19,511 nt of DNA from assembly GCA_030043595.1 (NCBI GenBank), contig JASHXJ010000048.1, positions 1 to 19,511 on the forward strand. The letters run 5' to 3'. The translations under genes and the position numbers were made by a program. The DNA comes from Trebonia sp. Its GTDB lineage: Bacteria; Actinomycetota; Actinomycetes; Streptosporangiales; Streptosporangiaceae. The notes below the pieces were generated by a model. It had not been told where the DNA came from. It saw only the letters and a list, made by a program, of their open reading frames with translations, and searched no databases. This document shows, piece by piece, positions 1 through 6,118 of the stretch (position 1 is its first letter; each line of letters starts with the position of its first letter).

Positions 1-1
1 G

Positions 2-1045
2 CTGTCGCACGGAAGCTCGCCGGCCGGCAGCGCGACCGCGACCTCGAAGACAATGCTGACTACGTCGCAGATCGCCAGCCGGGTGGACCCCGGGCTGGTG
101 GACGTGACCTCGACCCTCAGCTACCAGGACGCGACCGCCATGGGCACAGGCATCGTCCTGACCTCCAACGGCGAGGTGCTGACCAACAACCACGTGATCA
201 ACGGCGCCACCTCGGTGAGCGTCACCGACATCGGCAACGGCAAGACGTACAAGGCGAACATCGTCGGTTACGACGAGAGCAAGGACATCGCCGTGCTGCA
301 GCTGGTCGGCGCCTCCGGGCTGACGACCGCGACGACAGGCAACTCGTCCACGGTGCAGGTCGGCGACAAGGTAGTCGGACTCGGCAACGCGGGGGGCGTG
401 GGCGGCACCCCGTCGGTGGCGGCCGGCACGGTGACCGCGCTCGACCAGTCCATCACGGCGTCCGACGAGAGTTCCGGCACGTCCGAGCAGCTCACCGGGC
501 TCATCGAGAGCAACGCCGACATCCAGGCCGGCGACTTGGGCGGTCCGCTGGTCAACGCTTACGGCGAGATTATCGGCGTCGACACGGCGGCCTCGTCCGG
601 CTTCCAGTTCGGCGGGAACGGCTTCGGCGGGAACGGGTTCGGCGGCAGCGGCTCGTCGGGCTCCGGCCAGTCGGGCCAGACGCAGGGCTACTCGATCCCG
701 ATCAACACGGCGCTGTCGATCGCCACGCAGATCGAGGCCGGCCAGGGCTCGTCGACCGTGCACCTCGGCGCGACTGCCTTCCTCGGCCTGGAGATCTCCA
801 GCCAGCAGTACTCCGGCGGCGTGGCGATCGAGAACACGGTCGCCGGTACGCCCGCGGCCGAGGCCGGGATAACCGGAGGTGACGTGATCACCGCGATCGC
901 CGGTCAGTCGGTCAGCTCCGGCACCAGCATTTCGCAGATCCTCGTGGGCTACCACCCAGGCGACAAGATCAGCATCAGCTGGACCGACCAGGAGGGCCAG
1001 TCGCACACCGCGACCGTGACGCTGGCCAGCGGCCCGGCCGCCTGA
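2..1045 (+). CDS. S1C (HtrA/DegP-like) secreted serine protease with PDZ domain, 5' partial, catalytic Ser replaced by Leu
   Basis: The frame is open to the left edge, and the first ATG (53) has no ribosome binding site, so the gene starts before the window and any signal or membrane segment is missing. Counting from that ATG, a chymotrypsin-fold domain covers about residues 15-230, with His47 in TNNHVING and Asp78 in YDESKDIAVLQL. The third triad position, normally GDSGGPL, reads GDLGGPL: codon 536-538 is TTG (Leu162), one transition from TCG. A Gly-rich linker (186-200) and a C-terminal PDZ domain (about 242-330, with GVAIENTVAGTPAAEAGI and GDVI) follow. Family members cut misfolded extracytoplasmic proteins. 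With Leu at the nucleophile this copy should be inactive or a chaperone or binding protein, unless the base is a sequencing error. The family call is firm; activity is doubtful. Confidence 0.9.
   Translation: MSHGSSPAGSATATSKTMLTTSQIASRVDPGLVDVTSTLSYQDATAMGTGIVLTSNGEVLTNNHVINGATSVSVTDIGNGKTYKANIVGYDESKDIAVLQLVGASGLTTATTGNSSTVQVGDKVVGLGNAGGVGGTPSVAAGTVTALDQSITASDESSGTSEQLTGLIESNADIQAGDLGGPLVNAYGEIIGVDTAASSGFQFGGNGFGGNGFGGSGSSGSGQSGQTQGYSIPINTALSIATQIEAGQGSSTVHLGATAFLGLEISSQQYSGGVAIENTVAGTPAAEAGITGGDVITAIAGQSVSSGTSISQILVGYHPGDKISISWTDQEGQSHTATVTLASGPAA
608..652 (+). repeat. Three tandem 15-bp units encoding the Gly-rich linker FGGNG/FGGNG/FGGSG
   Basis: Three consecutive in-frame 15-bp units (608-622, 623-637, 638-652) differ at a few bases and encode FGGNG, FGGNG and FGGSG. 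They form the flexible linker between the protease domain and the PDZ side of the protein. Units of a multiple of three can expand or contract without breaking the frame, so copy number may vary between strains. Confidence 0.75.
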
Positions 1046-1063
1046 CCCGCGGCCCGCGCCTCG

Positions 1064-1104
1064 CACACGGCGCGGCAGGCAACGCAGGCCTGCCGCGCCG
1101 TGTG
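1064..1104 (+). terminator. Hairpin terminator after the protease gene
   Basis: A perfect 17-bp inverted repeat (arms 1064-1080 and 1088-1104, 7-nt loop) begins 18 nt after the protease stop codon. The stem is almost all G/C. There is no T-tract, which is common for actinobacterial terminators. Confidence 0.8.
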
Positions 1105-1116
1105 TCATGATCAGGG

Positions 1117-1159
1117 CATGGGTCAACGAGGTCCCGGTTCTCGCACCTGATGACCCATG
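1117..1159. promoter_or_regulatory. Perfect 9-bp inverted repeat upstream of the MOSC gene (possible operator or leader hairpin)
   Basis: CATGGGTCA at 1117-1125 is matched exactly by TGACCCATG at 1151-1159, with 25 bp between the arms. The right arm runs into the ribosome binding site (GGAAGG, 1159-1164) of the MOSC gene. Either a dimeric regulator or an mRNA hairpin covering the Shine-Dalgarno could use it. No regulator can be named. Confidence 0.4.
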
Positions 1160-1169
1160 GAAGGCGCGG

Positions 1170-1985
1170 ATGAGCACGCTCGCCTCGATTCACATCTATC
1201 CGCTGAAGGGCTGCCGGGGGGTTGACCTCGGCGCGGCGGCGGTCGAGCCGTGGGGGCTGGCGGGCGATCGCCGCTGGCTCCTTGTCGACTCTGACTGCCA
1301 GTTCATCAGCCAGCGGGAGCACGCATCGCTGGCGCGCATCGTGGTCACCGACGGTCCAGGCGCCGGCATCACCGTCGCATCGGACGGTTACCCGCCGCTG
1401 CGGGCGCGGCCGGCGTCAGAGCCCGAGATGCTGAAGGTGAGCGTGTGGCGGTCTACGGTGCTGGCCGCCGCGGCCGGCCCCGAGGCGGACGCATGGTTCT
1501 CGGCGTACCTGGGCGAGCCGGTCCGGCTGGTCTACCTGGACGACCCGACCCGGCGCGCGGTGGACCCGGAATTCGGCGCGGACGGCGACGTCGTCAGCTT
1601 CGCCGACGGGTACCCGCTGCTGCTCACCAGCACGGGCTCGCTCGGCCAGCTCGGCGAGTGGCTCACCGAAGCCGGCGAGCAGCCGGTGCCGATGAACCGG
1701 TTCCGGCCCAACGTCGTGGTGACCGGCTTCGGGCCGTGGGCCGAGGACCAGTGGCGCCGCATCCGGATCGGCCCGGTGTCCTTCCGGGTCGCCAAGCCCT
1801 GCGCACGCTGCGTCGTCACCACGACCGACCAGATCACCGGCGAGCGCGGCAGGCAGCCGCTGAAGATCCTCGGCAGGAAGCGCCGGTTCGGGCAGAACCT
1901 CGTCTTCGGGCAGAACCTGATCCCCGACTCCTGCGGCGTCATCCGGGTCGGCGACCCGGTGGAGATCACTGAGTACGCACAGTGA
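1170..1985 (+). CDS. MOSC domain protein, mARC/YcbX-like molybdenum-cofactor sulfurase-fold oxidoreductase
   Basis: A 271-residue protein with an N-terminal MOSC beta-barrel (IYPLKGCRGVDL near residues 9-20, then GDRRWLLVD) and a C-terminal MOSC domain (about 120-268). MNRFRPNVVV (175-184) and KPCARCVVTTTD (209-220) are typical. In mARC and YcbX the Cys before the xxTT motif coordinates molybdenum; here that is Cys214. Family members reduce N-hydroxylated compounds together with electron-transfer partners. No fused ferredoxin domain is present, so the electron donor must be separate. I chose the ATG at 1170 because GGAAGG lies 5 nt upstream. An earlier ATG at 1107 sits directly on the terminator of the previous gene and adds 21 residues unlike the family. 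The real substrate is unknown. Confidence 0.88.
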   Translation: MSTLASIHIYPLKGCRGVDLGAAAVEPWGLAGDRRWLLVDSDCQFISQREHASLARIVVTDGPGAGITVASDGYPPLRARPASEPEMLKVSVWRSTVLAAAAGPEADAWFSAYLGEPVRLVYLDDPTRRAVDPEFGADGDVVSFADGYPLLLTSTGSLGQLGEWLTEAGEQPVPMNRFRPNVVVTGFGPWAEDQWRRIRIGPVSFRVAKPCARCVVTTTDQITGERGRQPLKILGRKRRFGQNLVFGQNLIPDSCGVIRVGDPVEITEYAQ

Positions 1986-2174
1986 CCGGACGGTCGCGCC
2001 AGCCATAGGGAAACGCACCGGAAATACGGCGGGAGACCCGCTTGATTGGCGCGTAACATTTCCCGGCAAAGACTTAACACGCGCTCACTTGCCGGCCCGC
2101 GAATTCACTGGGAACAATTGGTTACGGGAGCGACGCTGCCCCCGGATTGCCACCGTGAAGAAAGGGACTGGCAC

Positions 2175-3668
2175 ATGGCCGTCGCTCCAGTGAAAGCTGC
2201 CCCGGTAAAATCCACCCTGCGTAGCGGGACGCTCGGCTTCCCCGCGATGCTTGGCCAGGGAATAGCACTCATCTCGCCAACGATGACCGCCGTGCTCATT
2301 ATTCCGCTCGCGTTTTCCAACGCGGGTGAGGGCACCTGGCTGGCCTATCTATTCGGCACGGTGATGCTGCTTTTCGTTGTCCTGTGCCTCAACCAGTTCG
2401 CCAAGCGATCCGCTGCTCCGGGGGCGATGTACACCTACACGGCGCGCGGACTCGGCCCGGCCACCGGAGTGCTGTCCGGCTGGACGCTGCTGTGGTGCTA
2501 CCTGTTCATCGGGACAGCGGGGCTGACCGGGTTCGCCATCTTCTTCCAGCAGTTCCTCGACGCCCTCGGGGCCACCATCACCGTGCCGCCGGACATATTC
2601 TTCGCGCTCAGCGCCGTGACTTGCTGGTATATCGCCTACAAGGACATCCGGATCTCCACGCTCGTCACGCTGGCGCTGGAGGCGATCTCCGTCACGCTCA
2701 TCCTCGCGCTGGCCGCGGTGGTCCTCTTCTCGCACGGCGTGCACATCGACACCGCGCAAGTGCAGCTCAAGGGCGTCGGCATACACGGAATGAGCCTCGC
2801 CGTTGTCGCGTGCATCTTCAGCCTGGTCGGCTTCGAAAGCCCCACCGCGCTCGGCAGCGAGGCAAAGAACCCGCTGCGCACCGTGCCACGCGCGGTTATC
2901 TGGTCGCTTCTCCTGACCGGCCTTTTCATGGTCATCATGGGATATGTCGAGGTTTACGGAACGCGGCACTACGGCACTCCGCTCAGCTCGATCACCGCGC
3001 CGCTTATCACCCTCTCGCAGATTTATAACGTGGCGTTCTTCAAGGCTCCGATCTCGCTCGGCGCGATGATCAGTTTCTTCTCGCTGTCGCTGTCCTGCCT
3101 GAACGCGGGAGCGCGACTGCTCTTCCCGATGGGCGAGCACATGGTGTTCCCGAGCCACGTCGGCAGAGTGCACCCGAAGAACGGCACGCCGCATGTGGCG
3201 ATCACCGTCTACATAGCGATCATGTTCGCCATCCCGACGGTGCTCGAGCTCGTCACCAACCCGGTGACCACGTTCGGCGACGCGGGGACGCTGGCCGCGT
3301 TCGGCTTCCTGCTGGCCTACTTCCTCATCACGATCGCGGCGCCCGCGTACCTGCGCCGCCGGGGCGAACTGCGCGCCCGCAACGTGGTCATCGCCGTGAT
3401 CGCGTGCCTGTGCCTGCTGGTGCCCACGATCGGCAGCTTCTACCCGGTGCCGCCGTTCCCTGTGGACATCTTCCCGTACATCTTCGTCGCCTACATGGCC
3501 GTCGGCGGCAGCTGGCTGTTCATCCTCAGCCGCCGCCGCCGCGGCATCCTGGGCGAGATCGAGACCGACCTGGACGCCTCCATCGACGCCCACGAGCAGC
3601 GCGCGGTCCCGGCCGCCGTCGCCGAGCCCAGCCTGGCCGGGCCGGACGTCATCCCCAGCATCACCTGA
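2175..3668 (+). CDS. APC-superfamily amino acid/polyamine permease
   Basis: A 497-residue integral membrane protein with about 12 hydrophobic segments from residue 20 to about 455. The first helix carries a small-residue-rich stretch (AMLGQGIALISPTMTA), the usual substrate region of APC transporters. An APC signature, FSLVGFESPTALGSEAKNP, lies in the middle, followed by the charged loop RTVPRAV. The C-terminal tail is cytoplasmic and rich in Arg, then Asp/Glu and Ala. It probably imports an amino acid or amine by proton symport; the substrate cannot be read from sequence. The ATG at 2175 has AAAGGGA 7 nt upstream; the in-frame extension back to 2046 gives hydrophilic non-family residues and was rejected. 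This gene and its 190-nt leader use more A/T-ending codons than the neighbours. It is followed by a strong hairpin. Confidence 0.88.
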   Translation: MAVAPVKAAPVKSTLRSGTLGFPAMLGQGIALISPTMTAVLIIPLAFSNAGEGTWLAYLFGTVMLLFVVLCLNQFAKRSAAPGAMYTYTARGLGPATGVLSGWTLLWCYLFIGTAGLTGFAIFFQQFLDALGATITVPPDIFFALSAVTCWYIAYKDIRISTLVTLALEAISVTLILALAAVVLFSHGVHIDTAQVQLKGVGIHGMSLAVVACIFSLVGFESPTALGSEAKNPLRTVPRAVIWSLLLTGLFMVIMGYVEVYGTRHYGTPLSSITAPLITLSQIYNVAFFKAPISLGAMISFFSLSLSCLNAGARLLFPMGEHMVFPSHVGRVHPKNGTPHVAITVYIAIMFAIPTVLELVTNPVTTFGDAGTLAAFGFLLAYFLITIAAPAYLRRRGELRARNVVIAVIACLCLLVPTIGSFYPVPPFPVDIFPYIFVAYMAVGGSWLFILSRRRRGILGEIETDLDASIDAHEQRAVPAAVAEPSLAGPDVIPSIT

Positions 3669-3670
3669 CT

Positions 3671-3712
3671 GCGCCGTCGGCGCGGCGGGGCCACCCGCCG
3701 CGCCGACGGCGC
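3671..3712. terminator. Perfect bidirectional hairpin between convergent genes
   Basis: A perfect 19-bp stem (3671-3689 with 3694-3712) closes a 4-nt loop. It starts 3 nt after the permease stop and ends 5 nt before the stop of the convergent minus-strand gene, so it probably serves both. There is no T-tract. Confidence 0.88.
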
Positions 3713-3717
3713 TGCGG

Positions 3718-4155
3718 TCAGGACCCGACCGGGAACGACACGCCCGCTAGCGAGGCGAAGAACTGATCGTCGGTGCCGCCGATGAACATCGCCCCCGACG
3801 GCGTGATCTCGACGAACGCGCTCGTGGTTGCCTCACTGTAGACGCCGATCCACAGCGTGTGCGACGGGCGCGCGCCCTTGGGCAGCACCGCGAACTCGTT
3901 GCTGCTGCCCGCCGTCTGGTGCATGCCGCCGGACAGGTAGACCACGCCGTCGCTGACCCCATAGGACGGCGCGCCTGTGCCGACGCTGTACCTGGACCAG
4001 CCGTTGATCAGCTTGAGCCCATGGAACCCGACACTCATGGGCTGAACGGCGGCCGACGCGGCGTATCCCGCACCGCCGCCCAGGGAAAAGGCCAGCGCCA
4101 GCGCGGCGACGGCAATAGCCGGAAACTGCACCACGAACGAGCGAAGACGTCGCAT
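3718..4155 (-). CDS. Small secreted protein of unknown function
   Basis: A 145-residue protein beginning MRRLRSF, followed by a hydrophobic stretch and AGYAASAAVQP, which looks like a Sec signal peptide cleaved after about residue 33-36, or an N-terminal anchor. The mature part of about 110 residues has alternating small/hydrophobic and aromatic residues (GWSRYSVGTGAPSYGVSDGVVYLSGG, split here by eye into beta-strand-like segments) and no Cys. It resembles the small beta-rich extracellular domains that actinomycetes place at the end of surface proteins, but I do not recognise a named family. The ATG at 4155 is preceded by AAGGGAG (minus strand) at good spacing. It lies 112 nt downstream of the AidB-like gene on the same strand, with a hairpin candidate between them, so it may have its own promoter. 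Confidence 0.8.
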   Translation of the reverse strand: MRRLRSFVVQFPAIAVAALALAFSLGGGAGYAASAAVQPMSVGFHGLKLINGWSRYSVGTGAPSYGVSDGVVYLSGGMHQTAGSSNEFAVLPKGARPSHTLWIGVYSEATTSAFVEITPSGAMFIGGTDDQFFASLAGVSFPVGS

Positions 4156-4211
4156 CGGACTCCCTTGCCTGAATGACTCGCGTCACGGCCAGCGCGACGC
4201 CCCCCGCCCTG

Positions 4212-4258
4212 CGCGGGAACCACCCCTAGCACGAGCGGGACAGGACAGTGGTTCACGC
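4212..4258 (-). terminator. Possible terminator after the AidB-like gene
   Basis: GAACCAC (4217-4223) pairs with GTGGTTC (4248-4254), and after one mismatch four more G/C pairs extend the stem outward. The loop is long (24 nt). It starts about 10 nt beyond the minus-strand stop of the AidB-like gene. It is weaker than the other hairpins in this window. Confidence 0.4.
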
Positions 4259-4267
4259 GGGCAGCCG

Positions 4268-5899
4268 CTACCTCGCGGACACGGCAGGGGTGGCCCGGGC
4301 GATGATCTCCTTCGCGCGGACAGTCGCGGGCAGGGTGCCGTAGGCGTGGCCGCGGTCGCCGGCCAGCCGGGTGGCGGCGAAGGCGTCGGCGACGGCGGGG
4401 TGGCCATGCCGGACCAGCAGGGCCGCCTGAAGGGTGACGGCCATGGCTTCGGCGAGGCGGCGGGCGCCTGCCTCGCCGGGGTCCGCGGCCTCCTTGCGCA
4501 GCCGGGCGATCGCGTCGTCGAGGCGGCGGTCGGCGCCCGCGGCCAGGTCGAGCTCGGCGAAGAAGGCCTCGGCGGACTCGGGCTGCCGGGTCAGCGCGCG
4601 CAGCCCGTCCAGCGCCGCGACGTTGCCTGACCCTTCCCAGATGGAGCCGAGCGGGGCCTCGCGGTAGAGCCTGGGCATCCCCGACTCCTCGACGTAGCCG
4701 TTGCCGCCCAGGCACTCCAGCGCCTCGGCGGCGTGCGCGGGAGCCTGCTTGCACACCCAGTACTTGGTCACGGCAAGGGCCAGCCGCCGGAAGGCGGCCT
4801 CGCCGGCCTCGCCGCGCACGGCGCGGTCGGTCGCGGCCGCCAGCCGCAGCGCGACCGTGGTCGCCGCCTCGGACTCGACCACGAGGTCCGCGAGCACGTT
4901 GGCCATCAGCGGCTGGTCCACGAGCCTGCTGCCGAACGCCGTCCGGTGCGCGGCGTGGTACGCCGCGTGCACGACGCCGAGGCGCATTCCGGTCGCGGCG
5001 GCGAGCACGCAATCCAGCCGGGTCGAATTCACCATCTCGACGATCACGCGGACGCCGCGGCCCTCCTCCCCGACCAGCCAGGCCACCGCGTCCTCGTACT
5101 CCACCTCGGCGGAGGCGTTCGAGCGGTTGCCGAGCTTGTCCTTCAGTCGCATCAGCCGCATGCCGTTGCGCTCGCCGTCTGGCGCGACCCGGGGCAGCAG
5201 GAAGCAGGACAGCCCGCCGGGGGCCTGCGCGAGGACCATGAACAGGTCGCCCATCGGCGCGGAGGTGAACCACTTGTGGCCGGTGATGCGGTAGGTTCCG
5301 TCCGCCGTCCTTTCCGCCCGTGTGGTGTTGGCGCGGACGTCGGAGCCGCCCTGCTTCTCGGTCATCGACATGCCCGCGCACAGGCCCTTCTTGGTAAGCG
5401 GCGGGCGCAGCCCGGGGTCGTAGTGCCGCGCCGCGAGCAGGGGCTCGAACTGTTCCGCCAGCTCGGGGGCGTAGCGCAGGGCTGGCACGATCGCGTAGGT
5501 CATGGACACCGGGCAGAGGTGGCCGGCTTCGGCCTGCCCCCAGGCGTACATGCCCGCCGCGCGGGCCGTATGCGCGCCGGGCCGGGCGTCCCGCCACGGG
5601 GACGCGTGCAGGCCGTGGCCGATCGCGGTCGCCATCAGGTCATGCCATGCGGGATGGAACTCCACCTCATCGATGCGGTGGCCGTAGCGGTCGTGGGTAC
5701 GGAGCTTCGGCGGGTGCTCGTTCGCCAGGCGGCCGTTCTCCTGGGCCGCCTGGCTGCCCGCCAGGCGGCCCAGGACGCGGACGTCCGGCTCGGCCCATGC
5801 CGCGCCCTCGCGGCGCAGGGCGTCAAGCAGGGCGGGATCGTCGGAGGCGTCGTAATCGGCCAGCGGCGCAGGCTGGTTGGTGACCTCGTGGGTAGGCAT
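4268..5899 (-). CDS. aidB: AidB-like acyl-CoA dehydrogenase-family protein (alkylation-response type)
   Basis: A 543-residue protein, the same size as E. coli AidB (about 541) and longer than ordinary acyl-CoA dehydrogenases (about 380). The AidB-type N-terminus is present: GRLANEHPP (57-65) and THDRYGHRIDEVEFHPAWH (68-86). The FAD-binding motif MTEKQGGSDVRANTT spans 179-193, followed by GHKWFTSAP. The catalytic-type Glu is in IWEGSGNV (Glu422). The C-terminal region (about 450-540) matches the AidB DNA-binding extension in length and Arg content. AidB is a flavoprotein induced by alkylation stress that binds DNA and is thought to protect it or destroy alkylating agents. Actinobacterial members are also annotated as isovaleryl-CoA dehydrogenase-like, so the exact reaction is open. 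The ATG at 5899 has AGAAGG about 10 nt upstream. It is divergent from nhaA. Confidence 0.87.
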   Translation of the reverse strand: MPTHEVTNQPAPLADYDASDDPALLDALRREGAAWAEPDVRVLGRLAGSQAAQENGRLANEHPPKLRTHDRYGHRIDEVEFHPAWHDLMATAIGHGLHASPWRDARPGAHTARAAGMYAWGQAEAGHLCPVSMTYAIVPALRYAPELAEQFEPLLAARHYDPGLRPPLTKKGLCAGMSMTEKQGGSDVRANTTRAERTADGTYRITGHKWFTSAPMGDLFMVLAQAPGGLSCFLLPRVAPDGERNGMRLMRLKDKLGNRSNASAEVEYEDAVAWLVGEEGRGVRVIVEMVNSTRLDCVLAAATGMRLGVVHAAYHAAHRTAFGSRLVDQPLMANVLADLVVESEAATTVALRLAAATDRAVRGEAGEAAFRRLALAVTKYWVCKQAPAHAAEALECLGGNGYVEESGMPRLYREAPLGSIWEGSGNVAALDGLRALTRQPESAEAFFAELDLAAGADRRLDDAIARLRKEAADPGEAGARRLAEAMAVTLQAALLVRHGHPAVADAFAATRLAGDRGHAYGTLPATVRAKEIIARATPAVSAR

Positions 5900-6051
5900 C
5901 GTGCTTGGGCCTTCTCTGTGCTCAGGCGTGCAGGTGGCCGGCCAGCCAGTAGGCCATCCGGGACCTGGATTCGTACGCGCGGCTGGTCAGCCCGCCGCGT
6001 CCGGTTGATCGCGGGACATAGTGGTGATTCTCCGCCAGCCCCCTGACACGG

Positions 6052-6068
6052 CACCAGTCCCCCTGGTG
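6052..6068. promoter_or_regulatory. Inverted repeat CACCAG-N5-CTGGTG upstream of nhaA (possible operator)
   Basis: A perfect 6-bp inverted repeat with a 5-nt centre, followed at 6075-6082 by a third related half-site (ACCAGGTG). It lies just upstream of the proposed nhaA -35 region in the 219-nt divergent gap with the AidB-like gene, so a regulator here could affect either gene. No family can be assigned. Confidence 0.3.
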
Positions 6069-6083
6069 TCCGGGAACCAGGTG

Positions 6084-6112
6084 CTGTCCCGGGTGAGCGC
6101 GCGCGAGACAAT
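6084..6112 (+). promoter_or_regulatory. Candidate promoter giving a leaderless nhaA transcript
   Basis: GACAAT (6107-6112) is a plausible -10 with a weak -35 (CTGTCC, 6084-6089) 17 nt upstream. The ATG at 6119 begins 7 nt after the -10, where transcription would start, and there is no Shine-Dalgarno before it. Inference from spacing only. Confidence 0.35.
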
Positions 6113-6118
6113 CGGTGC

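Noticed and set aside
1887..1922. Apparent 18-bp tandem duplication in the MOSC gene (FGQNLVFGQNLI)
   Set aside because: From memory the family pattern here is RFGxxLxFGQNL, so the two copies are probably normal family sequence rather than a recent duplication.
2349..3593. 414-residue antisense frame across the permease gene
   Set aside because: Composition (His/Glu/Asp/Arg repeats) mirrors hydrophobic codons on the other strand; the permease is clearly the real gene.
4035..5597. 520-residue minus frame overlapping the AidB-like gene
   Set aside because: It is the same strand in another frame, Arg/Gly/Pro-rich, without motifs.
5922..6100. Open minus-strand frame ending SRMAYWLAGHLHA upstream of the AidB-like gene
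   Set aside because: Protein-like ending, but no ATG or GTG start apart from an 11-residue piece and no ribosome binding site; treated as leader sequence.
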